Shown here piece by piece: positions 12,328 through 41,341 of a stretch of 64,000 nt of DNA (the stretch's first letter is position 1; the number at the start of each line of letters is the position of its first letter). The position numbers and the translations under genes are program-made. This stretch comes from Diadophis punctatus similis (taxonomy: Eukaryota; Chordata; Lepidosauria; Squamata; Dipsadidae). The stretch spans positions 46,397,996 to 46,461,995 of the forward strand of contig JALIGW010000003.1 of the NCBI GenBank assembly GCA_023053685.1. The letters are read 5' to 3'. The notes under the pieces are model-generated. The model saw only the letters and a list, made by a program, of their open reading frames with translations. It made no database searches and was not told the DNA's origin.

Positions 12328-14811
12328 ATCTGGAGTGTTGGCTATTCCTGCTAGCTTGATGTCATCTGAAAATTTTATGAGTTTCCCTAAACTATAATCT
12401 AAATAGTTTATGAAGATATTGAAGAATACTGGGCCTATCGTTCTTTATTAACATTCTTAAGGAAAAGGGAAAATTGCATCCTATATCAATGCTATAGGTG
12501 CAGAAGGTAGATGCAGCCCAAATGTTAGTGTATTTTTTCAGTCCAAACTTGAGGATCCTGGTGAATTAGCAAGATAGAAAATCAAATGGAAATAAGGACA
12601 GCCCACAAATCGTAAGTGGCCAAGTTGTTTAATTATAATAGAGGACCATGATTACATAGCCAGTTTAGTGTGTTAGAAATGAATGTATGAGTATGATTAT
12701 TTGTACTTTGAACAATGCTTTGATGTACACCTGCATGAAAAGGGGAACAGGAAACTAAACTGGCATATAGAGAAATTGCAACATGAAACTTGGCAGGGAA
12801 GCATGGAAAAAAAAGACAATGTCATGCAACAAGAACCACAAGTTGTAGCAATCATATATACCGTAGGAATCATGCAGAGGGGAAAGCAACGTATTCAAAG
12901 AGGATTAAGAGCGAGAAAGTTTTTTTTCTAATAAACAAGAATAATAAAGAAAAACACAACTTATAGAAGAGAATATTGTAGCTCAAGTTTGACCTGTGAG
13001 GTCCTTGCTGCTCTTTGAGCTTGATTGTTTTGTTGCAAATGTCTGCAACTTAGTGTCCTCTAAATAGTTTGGACTTCAACTTCCATAACGCCCATCCACT
13101 GTAGAGTTCCACTTGGGCCATTAAGCCAAATGAACTGCAAGCCACCAGATACCTACAAAATCAGCTTTGCAAATGGTGAACCTACAATATACAGATTTGT
13201 AGCAGTCGATAAACCTTTAAGCATTTTTTCCCCCAGTTGGCATTCTGTAGAGGTGCTGGGATTATTATTTGACTATGTTGGGTGGGCATTTTGAAAGTTG
13301 CAGTATGAAACTCCAACATATCTAGTGGTCACTAAATTACAGAATGCTGCACTAGGCACATTAACTTACATTCTTGTATCACAAATTGTATATTTGATTT
13401 AAGACAAAACTAATTAACCAGGGTAATTTGATATAACAAACCTTGCTCATGCATTTCATAATATATGCAGCAATATTGGCTATTACTTTGTAAACAAAAC
13501 TTTTAATTTTTCCATGCCATGTTCCAGCTGAACATTGGCTAAAGCGGTAATTATCTGCTAGATTGAAATTGAAATTATTTGTATAAAACAGAAATCAGAA
13601 AAAAAACTTTGAATTATGAAATGTGCATGTCCAAATAGAAATAAGAGGTATTAATTTGTTTTTACATAATTAAACACTCTTTAAATTTCTACAGGTAATA
13701 AAATATTGAAAAGATTGACAGATAATGATATATTCGAACTTCGTTCATTTATTTTTGCCTTAGCATATTATATATTATGCTAAGTTTATAAACCTTCTTT
13801 ATTGATTAAACCATGATCTGAGGCTCATAAGCCATAGTTTATATTTATGTGCAAAGCCAGCAAATTGTTCAATGAACAAAGTTAAATGGACAATGGCTAC
13901 ATGAAATGTAAAACCCTAACTATTAACTCAGCATCTAATTTGACGACCAATATTCAGCTCATTAAATAAATTGTGAAAAAGAAGCCCCATATCCTTTAAA
14001 AAAAACATCTCTATTCTATTAGAACATATTAGCACAATATGGATCCAGCAGGTAGAGGAAGTAATATACCTATTGCTGAATAATAAATGAAATAGCTACC
14101 GTAAGTAATCAGTAATTGGGTTAGAAAAACAAAGAACAATTTCATTGAATCACGAAGCATTTTGATGGGATACATAATTTGATCCACATGGATCAATGGA
14201 TCACAAAGTCCATTCTTCCTGAAATGGTGAACAGGCGTAAGAACATAAGAAGTACCGTAGCCTCGCACAAAATGTATTCGAAGTGAAGAAGATTGAGTCC
14301 TAAAGCTAAGATAACAGAGATATTTAATTTCTCATGTCTCGTGGACTAAGACTAAAGATCTTACTTTTTGGGTGGCTTCCATCAACAAAAGTTATGTGCT
14401 ACTTCTTCATAGATTAAATAAATGGAAGAAGGCCTTTAACGAAATCATGAGACAGTCACACTGTAGCTGGTACTAACAACTGTGCTTAAAGCAAAATATA
14501 AAAAAGCCTTTGTCTTAAGTGACAGGATGATTCTTTTTGTGCAAACTAAAAAGGGGGGGGGGGAGGAAACTAGTTACAAAAAAAAAAGGAAACATTTTGT
14601 GTTCTGAAAGAACCAGTCCCTTCCTTTAACTGCATTTTCCAAACACACAGTCCCATTGTAAAATGGAGAGAGTAGGTCCCTTTTTATCCAGGTTCTTTAT
14701 TTAACTTATGCTTTATATTAATATTCTCCAATAGAATGCTTTTTAGTGGATATGAACTTCAACTCCCAGAATTCCAAGAATGTTCAATGCTCAGGAAACT
14801 TCACGTGCGCC
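12328..14811. other. Intergenic, mostly AT-rich
   Basis: 12975-13050 carries a dispersed-repeat fragment (GTAGCTCAAGTTTGACCTGTG...) that recurs at 43916-44056. Nothing else was recognised. Confidence 0.5.
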
Positions 14812-14921
14812 GTCGCCAGCTAGTCTTCAGGTTTCCAGCATGCCGGCACGCACTGCGCAAGTGCGTGCATTCTGGTTTGGGCACTTAGTGCTGAAAAGGT
14901 TCGCCATCACTGTTCTAGCCT
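14812..14921. mobile_element. hAT MITE right-end fragment
   Basis: Ends AAAAGGTTCGCCATCACTG, identical to the right terminus of the element at 50955-51339, with CGCACTGCGCAAGTGCG in its body. The left half is missing. Confidence 0.65.
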
Positions 14922-14943
14922 GATGCCTTAGCCCAGGGGTGGC

Positions 14944-15787
14944 CAAACCGTGGTGCATGCGCCAAATGTGGCGCATTGGATTATTACAAGTGGCGCATTG
15001 CATCCTTGTGCCTACTTATTTTTTTTAAACAAGTGTCATAACTGAATCCATCTTAATATTTTCAGCACCAAAGTGATTCAGTTCAATTCATACAGCCTTC
15101 GGTAATGTTCAACTTCTCGGTGTCTGAAACTTAGAATGGAACTTGTGAGATGTTACTTTAGGCGGGTTTACAAACGTACAAATATTTTTATCGATGTTGC
15201 CATTGCGCGTTCCTGCTCAAACGATCGCAAACACCGCACACTAGCAACACATCATGTGTTTGAAGTCATGTGCGAATGAGCGGTGAGCGTTCGATATGGT
15301 CAGTCAGTTCTGAGTGAGCCATCGTGGCGTGGAGTTTGAAGCAGTGTTTTATTGAGTGTACTAGCGTGGTTTTTGTATTGAGAGTGATTGAAAGATAGAT
15401 TCAAGATTAAATATATATTACGTTTGTCAAAGAAGAGCGCCACTACTTTTTCTTGACGCGAACATAGAATTCAAATTCCACATAATTGATATTCTGTGTG
15501 ATACGACGTACGTACTTGTGATCTATTTGTTCTTTTTCACTTTTTTTTAGATTTATACTTTTCTATGCTTAAATTCCTGTTATCCATTACAGTGCACAAG
15601 AAAATTGAATTGCGTGATTGAGTTATTCCTTTTCCGCCCTTAAGCAAAGCAGATCCTACCCCTATCCCTATTTTACAACCCCAAACGTGAAAGTAAGAAG
15701 GTAAAAAATGTGCTTGAGTTGTATGGCGGATCTGAACTCGTCTGTGAAAAAATTGGCGCGTGGTATGCTTAAGGTTGGCCACCACGG
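14944..15787. mobile_element. 844-bp nonautonomous hAT element with 8-bp TSD
   Basis: Starts CAGGGGTGGCCAAACCG and ends GGTTGGCCACCACGG. TSD CCTTAGCC at 14936-14943 and 15788-15795. The body is AT-rich and has no recognisable transposase. Confidence 0.85.
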
Positions 15788-15795
15788 CCTTAGCC

Positions 15796-16510
15796 ACTAG
15801 ACCAAACTGGCTTAGATGTATTTCAATTATTATTATTTTTTTGCTAGAATAAGGTCTCCTTCATGTGGTCTGTGCTTCAGGTATATATATTTTCAGTTTG
15901 TGAATAGTTGGCCTTAAGTAATTCCCAGACCTATTGAATGGACACCAAACACAGTATCTAGAAGATTTGAGTATTTCTAGATGAGGGCATACAGCATATC
16001 CACAATGACTAGTTTACCAACATGCCACCAGATGGTAGCAAACAGCAATTGATGCAGCCCTTATGCTTTCAAATGGCTGGGGGTGGGGGATTAAATAAAC
16101 CACATTTTGGAGTTTTTAGGGAATATCTTATCCTGCCTAAAGGTTTGTGTTTCATGCTGCAACTTCTACTTTTCTTGGCCTGTTTCGTTTTTAAGAAATC
16201 AAAGCATTAAATTAAAATTAATTTAAAAGGCAGGCCAGTGAAAATTAACCCAACTTTTGATATTCACCATCTGCTGGATAACTATCCACTTCATAAAAAA
16301 GAATAGTGTCTTCCTCTCCTTTCCCATTGCCTCTTTTATTTAAGGAGAAAGTGGGACAATAATCTAGGTGGCATGCATCAACTAATAGAAAGAATGTCAT
16401 TGGAACGTAATAAATATTAATATAAAGCAATATTAATCTGCTTAATATATAATTATATCTCTCTTCTTAAAAATCCTTATTCAATACCAAAGTAGCAGTC
16501 ACCTCAAATT
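15796..16510. other. Intergenic, nothing recognised
   Basis: AT-rich; no gene or classified repeat seen. Confidence 0.5.
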
Positions 16511-16556
16511 CAGTGGAGAAATATCGTCACTTCCTCGTCACTGGAATAATAATCCT

Positions 16557-16884
16557 CCATACTCACCAGATTTAGCGCCTTCAAACTATCATCTCTTCGG
16601 CCCCATGAAAGAGGGTTTGAGAGGCAAACATTATTCCAGTGACAAGGAAGTGAAAACTGCAGTGAAGAAGTGGCTCAAAGAACAGACAACAAAATTTTAC
16701 GAGGCAGGGATACATGCTCTCATTCGAAGGTGGAACATTGCTATTGAGAGAAACGGTGACTATGTTGAGAAGTAGGGATGTGATCCACAGAGGATCAGCT
16801 TCATTTTGATGTATGCTACATGATCCTGTGTTGGCAATTATACCTGTCCTAAAAAAAATGGCATTACTTTTTGACTCACCCTCG
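16557..16884 (+). pseudogene. mariner transposase C-terminal remnant with 3' TIR
   Basis: Frame from 16557 to TAG at 16773-16775 encodes PYSPDLAPSNYHLFGPMK (the mariner catalytic YSPDLAPSDYHLF region) through RRWNIAIERNGDYVEK. The 3' end reads TTACTTTTTGACTCACCCTCG before TA (16885-16886). Stops precede 16557 and the 5' two thirds are absent, so it is dead. Confidence 0.85.
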
Positions 16885-16886
16885 TA

Positions 16887-19800
16887 GATTACAGAACTGG
16901 GTAACCAGCTGTCATTTACTAGCATGTTTACTGGACACCTCAGCCTTGAAGCTCTCTGTAATTCTCAGCCAGTGAGGACAATTCTGCTTTCAATAAAAGT
17001 ACCTTTCATGTCCATCCAGAATCTTATATAACCTTGACACATTCCACACTGGATATTTTCCACATCAGGGAACAGAATATTAATTGTTCCTTCTGTTTAG
17101 TATATAAGGTATCCAGATCTATACAGTTGCAAACATTCAGTAGCTGTTGCCACTTCATGAGTTCACACCTTTTTAAGAAATGGAAAATGTTCAGTTTGTA
17201 TTGGCAACATATGGCAAGAAGGTCACTCTCTGGTTTATTATTTCATTCCTGTGTTTCACTGCAAAATAAAAGGTTTGTCCTGTACAATGTGGGCATGCAC
17301 ACCGGACCTGTCAACACTTCCTTAAGTTAAACTTCAATTTTACTGGGCATTTCTTTAAGGAGTTGCCAATATATGCTATGTGTCTCTGTATGCTCTGAAT
17401 CATTTTCATCTTCTGAATCTAGATCATTATCCTAAAAAACTAAATCGGAGTTCTAGCAATGGATATGATAAATGAAACCCCACGATTCTTTACTTTCTCC
17501 TTGACTTGCACAGTTCATAGTATGCACCTATGTTGAGTTCTTATCTTTCTTGGTCTTATACCTTGCATTCAAAGTGAGGATATGAGTTCAGAGATTTTGT
17601 TCACATAAAATATGAAAAGCAAAGTCTCCTTGAAGGAGCTTAAGCAGTCTATAGATGTAATCATGTTTCTTCTCTAAATAATCTCAGAACATAAAAAATG
17701 ACCATTAAGGGAGGCTCAGTTTTTTTAAAAAGGCAGGTATAACATGAGTCAAAATAAGAGCCATAGAATCTTTGGGTGCCTCCCAGGTAAATACAACTGA
17801 AATAATGAAGAAATAATTTCTGCACATATTTGATTCTATGCCATCAAACAGATGTCAACTCTTTAAGTGAGCACATATTCTCCAGAATGATCTTCCCCAT
17901 GCCTGTCTTTTAAATCTTCCAACAGTGTACCCATTGCCACTGTAACTGAATTCATCTACTTAGCCTGTCAACCTCTTCTTCTCTTTCCTTCCACCCTTTC
18001 CAGGGTTAGAGCCTTCTCAAAAGAACTAAATCTTTGCACAATGTATACTTTAAATCTGGTCATTTGTTCCTCAAGTAAAAATTGGGATTTTTGTTCAATG
18101 GTCCATTTTTTTTCTTAGCTGTCTATTGTATTCTCAAGTATCTTCTCCAACACAAAGTTCAAAAATGTCAATACTTGTTCTATTCCCCTCCACCCACACA
18201 CCCCGGCTTTGACCTCCCATTCAAAGCCAAAGGGACTCATCCATCAATACATACAGCAAATAAGTCCTGCCCAGATACTGACACTTTTATTTAACTTCTA
18301 GTGATTAAATCCTGGACAACACATCTGATGCTCACCATTCATTCGATCACTCCTCCTTATCCACTCTTTAATCTCACACACCTCCCCCTCCCCAATTTTC
18401 AACCAGGAGGAAGCAAGCAGTCAATATTCTCCTTCCTGTCTCTCTCGCTTGAGGGTGGTGAACCAATGCAGCCTCACCTTGCCTATGGTCTCCAAATCAG
18501 ACTCTTCCCACAACCAGTACAGATCTCTCCTCTCATAGTGACAACATCCACAATGTAATCTCCACCCCACCCCCTCTCCTGGGTAAATCATTTGAAATCT
18601 GCTCTGGTCTACCAACTACAGGGCTAATTTCAATCCAGATTGAGGGGGGGGAGCAGGGGGCGTCAAAATGGCCAATGCAACATGTAGTCAGTCAGGATGC
18701 AGCTACAGGACTCTTGAAAGATCCTCTTGTAAGACTACCAACTTATTCCCACTCTCATTGTTGTCACCCATTGGATATCCAGGTTCTTCATTACACCAAG
18801 GACTCCCGCTGCCTGGAAACCAAAGCCACTGCCATCTTTTTATGCAGAGCTGACTGGTCTCTACTCCATTCCAGAAAGATGAAAACAGAGCTGTTCCTCT
18901 GTATCCACTACTTCTGTAATGGGTGTGATCTGTTGCACCTCCTTGACTCCATCTCGCCCTGCCAAGCAGCTGAGTCAAGCACAACTGATCTGCAATGCTG
19001 GCAGATTCTGTTGCTTGCTACCTGCTGTCTCTTTGCAGTTTAAGTACAGCCCTGGTTGGAAACAGTGCAAATCCACTACCTACACTATATCTTCTGTCCG
19101 TTTCCTGGAGAGATGCAAATAGAGCTTTCTTCTGCTGCTGTACACGCCACTGCCTCCTCCCCCATTTTTTCTGCTGGCCTGCACTTCACCCCAAGTCACT
19201 TCTGGAAGCCAACCATTTCAAAACCCCATCTAATGTCTATACATTATTTCTAACATACCCCAAACCCTCCAAAACATCACTCCCCATATCACACATCCAC
19301 CTCGGCATCATAACAAATATGTATACATAGAGAAACATTATTAAGAAATTCAAACTTTTTTCTTTTTTTTTTCATATTTTTTCCTCTAGGTTTTATTTTG
19401 GAGTTTTATCTTTGTTGTAAATAACTGATTTACAAATCATTACAGATCAAGGAAGTAATCAGAACGGATTCATTTGCTTAAATATACTGTCTGATTTATC
19501 TCATGTTCCACATGAGGGAGCTAGGTAATTTAAAAGGCTAAAAATGGGAGCTCCAGGAATGACTTTTGAAGGCCACATGTCTGGGAGTTTGGTTACTCTC
19601 ATGCCATCCAGAAAAGGAAGAAAGTTTAGCCTCCTGGTAATATTAGAAAGACACCAGATACCAGCAGTTAAGACAACGTAAGGGAAGTAATATACAGTAA
19701 TTATAACTGTATGTACAGTGGTTTAAGCTGTGCTGAATTTTGGGAGGAAAACTTTCAGTTTGTAAAGGAGACTATAAAGGCCTGAAATATTGTCCCAAGG

Positions 19801-20002
19801 GATCCTTTCTCTCTTTTATAATGATTTACTGCTCTACTCAATTGCTGCTTTAATCCCAATGACTGTATTTCTGTTCAGCCTTCCCCAACCAGCAATGTGG
19901 TCTCTGTGACTAGGATCAAAGTGCATTTTGTACTTAAAAAAGAGAGTAAAGCCTACCAGTTGGAGCTTTAAGATGTTCATTTATCCAATTAAAACATCAG
20001 AT
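16887..20002. other. Intergenic, nothing recognised
   Basis: Mixed composition. The part from about 17930 to 19330 is rich in C/T with several open frames that overlap on both strands and match no family I know. Confidence 0.45.
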
Positions 20003-20398
20003 AGAGTTAGTTTTCGACTTACCAAAATTGAGCCCAAAATTTCTATTGCTAAGTGAGACATTTTTGTTAAGTGAGTTTTGCCCCATTTTGCAACCTTTCT
20101 TGCCACAGTTGTTAAGTGAGTCACTGCAATTGTTAAGTTAGTAACAGAGTTATTAAATGAATCTGGCTCTTCCCCACTGACTTTGCTTGTCAGGTTACAA
20201 AAGGTGATTACATGACACAGCAACTATCATAAATATCAGTCAATGGCCAAGCGTCTGACTTTTGATCACGTGACCATGGGGGTGCTGCAATGGTCGTAAG
20301 TGTGAAAAACGGTCATTACACCACTTTTTTCAGTGCCGCTGCAACATTGTAACTTCAAACGGTCACTAAATAAACTGTTGTAAGTCAAGGACTACCTG
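20003..20398 (-). mobile_element. Tigger-like MITE, copy 2
   Basis: Ends CAAGGACTACCTG before TA (20399-20400); left end degenerate (GTTAGTTTTCGACTTAC). Body of repeated TTAAGTGA/ACTTATGACC motifs shared with the next copy. Confidence 0.75.
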
Positions 20399-20453
20399 TA
20401 CCAAATAATAAAGTGCTGAAAATATATTTGTGTGTGGAAGAGAGATGCAATTA

Positions 20454-20829
20454 CAGGTAGTCCTCGACGCATGACCACAACTGATCCCAAAATTTCTATT
20501 GTTAAGTGAGAAATTGAGTTTTGTCTCATTTTACTACTTTCTTGCCACAGTTAAGTGAATCACTGCAGTTAATGTTAGTAACTTAACGGTTGTTAAGTGA
20601 ATCTGGCTTTCCCATTGACTTTGTCAGAAGGCCGCAAAAGGGGATCATGTGACCTTGGGTCACAGCAATGTTCGTAAGTATGAACCAATTGCCAAGAATT
20701 TTGATCACATGATCATGGGGATGCTACAAAGGCTGCAACTGTGAAAAACGGTCATAAGTCACTTTTTTCAGTGCTGTTGTTAACTTTGAACGGTCACTAA
20801 ATGAACTGTCGTAAGTCGAGGACTACCTG
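20454..20829 (-). mobile_element. Tigger-like MITE, copy 3, intact ends with TA TSD
   Basis: CAGGTAGTCCTCGAC at the left and GTCGAGGACTACCTG at the right, flanked by TA at 20452-20453 and 20830-20831, as for Tc1/mariner-superfamily elements. Same orientation as copy 2, 55 bp away. Confidence 0.85.
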
Positions 20830-20949
20830 TATTCCCATTCTCTTGTATGCATCCCTGAGAAAGCCAAATTTGATGTATGAGGAAGAAAACATTTGAGGAT
20901 GCATCTACCCTAACACTACTAATTTTAAGCATACCTCCCACTGCAGAAC

Positions 20950-21165
20950 TTTATTAAAGAATTAGTGACATAAGAATAACAAAATGATTTATTCTAGTTT
21001 CCTCTTTGTTGAAGATCTTTATGTACAGAAACTGTAAAAAAATCTTTGCGCCTTTAAGAGCAGGCATACGTGCTGCTGAAATAAAGTTACGGGCACTGGA
21101 AAACAACTGAAGATTCAGTTTGCTGTGGTCAGGGAATGAGGCAGTTGGGAGAGTTCCTCCTCTCA
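20950..21165 (-). terminator. PSMA5: PSMA5 3' UTR with two candidate poly(A) signals
   Basis: Downstream of the PSMA5 stop, AATAAA on the minus strand occurs at 20988-20993 (TTTATT on +) and at 20950-20955. Either would give a short 3' UTR of about 180-240 nt. Which is used cannot be told from sequence. Confidence 0.6.
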
Positions 21166-36519
<15,354 letters not shown>

Positions 36520-36900
36520 GCTGGCAACAGCAGCCGCAGCAGCACCAGGAAAGAAAGGATGCGCGCGCCGGACGCGGAGCTTTCGCGTTCGAGCCTCGAC
36601 TTTTAGTCCGGAGACGGCTATGGCCCTGTCAGCTCAAGCACCCGGTTTCAGCCACCACTCCACACACCGCGCATGCGTGAATCTCGACGGCGTAACGCCT
36701 CGCGTGCTTACCAGCCAATAGAGCTCCGAAGCGGGAGCTTACAATGCCATCGTGCAATTGGCCCTGGGAAGGTTCGTACCAAGCCGGGATTGGCTAACGG
36801 TTGCCATGGTCTACGGGGGAAATATCAATCCCGCCCTTCAGATTTGAGAACCAACCAAGAGGTTACGGGGGGGGGGGGGGGGGATACGATGTGGTCGTTC

Positions 36901-39900
36901 TGTTTCTCCGGGAGTCGATCGTAGCGTTTTTCCCATCCTCATGTCTCTGTGTTATGACACAGTACTCCATTATTTTGCTACATAAATAATTTAAGTGTTA
37001 AACATTAACAGTTATTAGGGGCAAACGTATATTGAACTAAAAACGTGCGGTGATTTTTACCTAAAATTGTCCATAAGCGGTAGCGATACTAAAGCATGAA
37101 ACCTGGACCAGCTCATGATTTTTATTATTTAGGTACCACCAGTCCTATACTATCTGCTCTCGCCTGGTATCACGCTGTTACCAATTCACCGTTTTGAGAT
37201 TCAATATTCAAGTGAGATCTTGGGGCAAAGGACAACGATCCGCTTATCAGGAAGACTCTGAAAATACCCAGCGTCATTTATAGGTGGGGGAAAAGACCAA
37301 TACGTTCAAAGTATTAATGAGCTATGCCCCAGGACTGAAGCAGCCTATAATTGTGGTTAAAGGGCAATGCCGCGTTTCATCCCTTCAAAACAAAAATATG
37401 GTTTGTATGGTTTCAATTCATGTTATATGAAGGCACCATTGTGATTTATTAAATGGTAGTTAATGGCTTAAATCAAGATAATGAGACAAGCAGTACTTGG
37501 TGTTCTGGTGTGTCAAAGCAATTGACTGAAGAAGGGACTGTGTGGGTGCTGTAAAGCACAAAGAACTACACGTAATCCTTCATGACCATAGTTGGGATTG
37601 GCAGTTTGGCCACTAAATGAAGTGGTTCTTAAGTGAAGCCATGACTGCTTTTTTGATCTTATTTCATCTTTCCTTTGCTTTACAGACCAATGTGACTGCA
37701 AACAGTTGCTAAACAAGGCAGTTGCTAATAAAGACGACCTGTGCAGAAGCTACCTCCAAAATAAAAGTCTGAAAGGTGACATCCCAATGAGAAAAGCAAT
37801 AGTAAAATAAACAGTTGTCACCCCAAAATATTACTGACCAAATTTTGCATGTTTCCATATATTTCGGCTGTGCCTGTCAAAAGACACCAAACTGAGTATG
37901 CAGTGGGGAAGCTCTTGTTTTCGATCAGATAAGCCCTTTCCTGAATCTCACTACTTACCTTCCAAAATCCCATGCACCAAACACTCCTCTTATTTTCTTA
38001 GAAGTGATAAAATTGTTAACTCCCTCTTTAAAATATATCCTGCTGTTTTAAAAAACAAAGGGAAAGGGAAAGAGGCTGGTGTTGAAGTATACAGCAAAGT
38101 GGTCCCTGGTAATCACTCCTATGCTCTACTGTCTAAACAAAATTCTAGTTGCAGGCTTCAGACATTTGTGTAGACCTTTAATGCAGGGTTGTTTTTTAGA
38201 TTAATAGGCATGAGGTCGAATTATGGAATGTGTTGGGAAGTACTCATGGGCAAGGTAGATGAAACTGCGGTGGGGGGGAATCAAAATTAGACATTTTTAT
38301 AGCAAAAGTATTTTTATTAAATCTCACTTAAAAGGTGTTTTTTTACCTTTCCCGCATTCATTCATAAAACCCAAGATGTGTACTTCACCTTGTAACTGAG
38401 AAGGGACATGGAAGCCAAATAAAAGCTTTGGGCTGAACACTGTATAACCTTTACATACCGGTAGGTAGCCAGAAACAAGCTACCCTGCTTGTTGACCATG
38501 CATGCTCTCTTGTTCTTTTTTGCAGTCCTTGGAGCGCATTTGCAGCACTCAATTTGGTTGTGAGAATGTCAAAAATCAGCAGGAAGCAGGGAGAAAAAAA
38601 GGTGTTTTCATAAGCTTAATACATCAGTGAAAGTATAAGTCCCACAAATCTCTCCAGATGGCAGGAAATTGACTAAAACCTCCACCCTCTGCCTTCTGTA
38701 ATGGTATTACATCATGGCTTTGCTGACAGCTATGCTTGGCTGCCAAGAATACTAATACAAAATAGACCTCAGCAGCAGAAAACTACTGACCTCTGATGCT
38801 AGGGTATTATGGACAATATTGAGGCCTCACTAATAAGGGTCCTACATTTCACAATAGCGCATTGGATGGGTCAAAAAATAACTAGGTAAAATATTCACTA
38901 CTGCTTGCTTAAAAAGACTAGCTGAAGATGGCCAAGGCTTGAATTGGAGAGGTATCATTTGAAATTGTAGGTATTTTGATTCAGGAACATCTTTTTGTAA
39001 AATCCATGTATCCATATTTCTGTGAATGTTTATTATCGTAATTAGATTTATATACTGCTATTCACCCATATTCCTATTTTCCCTATAACAATGATACAAG
39101 ATAGGGTGGCAGAAAGAAAATGATGGGTCCAGGTGGTGAGAAAAGGCCAAGGATTAGAGACTAGATTCACATAGTAATAATGGTTAGTTGACAAGCCACC
39201 CCTGGAAGAATTTAAGTTAGTTATGAAGTTTAAAAAAACTATTTTGGTTTAGCAAATTGTACAAATCTGATTTGTGTAGGTATATTTCCAGGATATCATC
39301 AATACTATACACTTAGGAACTGCACCTGTTTGAGGATTTTTCCAGAGAACAATTCCTAGCATTACCTTTTGAAAAGAATGTGAAACTATTGTGCCTTTTC
39401 TTCTTTAATGGAGGGGGAGAAGCAGAAGAAGTGATGGGAAAAGCAAGCGGTTCATAAATGGAAAATAATATGATCAAGTTCTTTTATACAACTCTGTGTT
39501 TGATGTAATGTGACTGTACAGTAAAAAAAAGTGTCACGTGGGAGCATCCCCTGTCGTTGGAATAAAATGATTTCACCTGCCATCAAGCTACATTTTGGAA
39601 ACAACTGCTTTGTAGCCTACTAGTATGGATATTTGTTGAGTATCAAAACTTACATTCAGCATGACTTACTACCAAGGAAGTACATAACCATTATCATAGA
39701 CCTCTTCCTTGAACATTTTGGAATTGTGCTGGCCAAAGGATAGTATATTTTCTATTAATCTCGTTTCTACTATTTTGAAATCCGAACAACTTCAAGTTCA
39801 GGTTCATAATGCTCTCAGATCTTTCTTGTAGTACAGACATGTTTGTGTCGTTTGTATGGTCCCTGCAAGAGGCACATTGAACTATTTGATCAATGTTTTG

Positions 39901-40397
39901 CATAGGTTATCTTCCTACAAGGACTACATGGAGGCCATTTTGCAAAACTTAAAACAAACTATTTTTATGCAGGCATTAATTTCATGGCTCTAGTTCCCTA
40001 AATATAGGAGGAATGCTGAGCCAGCCATAAGTAGAGTAGGTCTAGGGGACTCTGTTCTATCACATAAGGAAATATATTGGAGGTGTAAAGCTCAAGGCTT
40101 AAATGGTGATTTAAAAGAAGGCGATTCACAAGTGAGTTTCAGGTTACATCACATAGATGTCTATAATAAAATCTTATGCTGGTGATTGCATCTAGCAAAC
40201 ATTTAATTTTGTGCATTAAGAAAAAGCCAAACACTGTTTTCAGAAAGTCCCATGCTATATGTCCTTATTTTTTCTCAGAAAATAAGATTGCCCTGGAAAA
40301 TATGTAAAATTTAAGCAGTATCATCTTTTTTTGAGATATATAGTAATTGTCCAAGAAATTGTAATACATTTTGGCTTTAAATACCCAGAATTGTTTA
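36901..40397. other. PSMA5-SYPL2 intergenic region, left part
   Basis: A Tigger-like MITE remnant lies at about 37569-37742 (GACCATAGTTGGGATTGGC to GACGACCTG). The rest is AT-rich with nothing recognised. Confidence 0.5.
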
Positions 40398-40405
40398 GCA
40401 TAGAC

Positions 40406-40540
40406 CAGGGCTGTCAAAATCCCGGCCCAGGGGCTGGATGCATCACATGCTAGCCATGCCCATGCCCAGTTTAGCAAAGGGGGAAAAAGTCCCAATACGT
40501 CACGTGATGACGCCGTGATGACGTGACTTTGACACCCCTG
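40406..40540. mobile_element. hAT MITE (GTGTCAAA family) with 8-bp TSD
   Basis: CAGGGCTGTCAAAATCCCGG to TGACTTTGACACCCCTG, TSD GCATAGAC at 40398-40405 and 40541-40548. Contains TGATGACGCCGTGATGACG. Same family as 51465-51588. Confidence 0.9.
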
Positions 40541-41142
40541 GCATAGACGGATGCAATCTTACTCACATTTCCTTACTTTTCAAAGTTGCTCTTTCCTCAG
40601 GTTACAAATAACCCTCCAAAGAAATATACCAGCAAGGAATAAAAGGTAGGATTTTGGCTTTGATTTTGTTATTAGCATGCTTAACATCCAAGCAAGCATC
40701 TTTTAACCATCATTATCTGTTGACCTGCACAACAATTGGGCTATAATTCACATGATTTCCATCCAGCATACAGATCAGCCATTCTAGCTGGCAGATAATA
40801 CAAGTTCTAGTCAAATGCATAGAAGTCCCTAGATAGAGAAGAATGCAATGAGGCAAGCAATTGTTCTTGTGCCTCAGATGCTTATGTGAACAGGAGTACT
40901 GTACAATGAGGAAAAAAAGAAATTCTTAACTAAGCTTTTTCAAATAAAAGCATCTTTTGTGCAACAGTCTCACATATTTCTTTTTCATTAGAAAAATAAA
41001 CGTTATGATAGTGTACAGTTGAAATTCAAATCACAATTTTCTCATTAACATCTGTAAATTTGCTGTATTTAAGAATCTACACCAAGAAAGCAACATTTAA
41101 TTTTATTTCATATTTTTGCATTATTTAATGATACTTCATACA

Positions 41143-41336
41143 TGTTACATCTCAACAATGAGAGTCTGGTGACTTCAGCTCTTTATTAGGTTACAGTGAC
41201 AACTCAAGCAAATGCTGGGATCAGGGCAGGGGTTTAAATAGAGCGCTGGACTGGCAGAGAGCCAATCAGATTTTACCTGCTCAAGGTCCTGGTCGGACTG
41301 GAGTGAAGACTTCCCCCAGTTCCTCAAAACATAACA
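41143..41336 (-). mobile_element. Solo LTR of an LTR retrotransposon
   Basis: On the minus strand it begins TGTTATGTTTTGAGG and ends GAGATGTAACA (TG...CA), is 194 bp, and has a TATA-like CTATTTAAACC (about 41230-41241) and AATAAA (41182-41187). The 5-bp TSD ATACA is at 41138-41142 and 41337-41341. Short length and 5-bp TSD suggest Ty3/Gypsy or a related type, not resolved. No internal genes remain. Confidence 0.8.
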
Positions 41337-41341
41337 ATACA

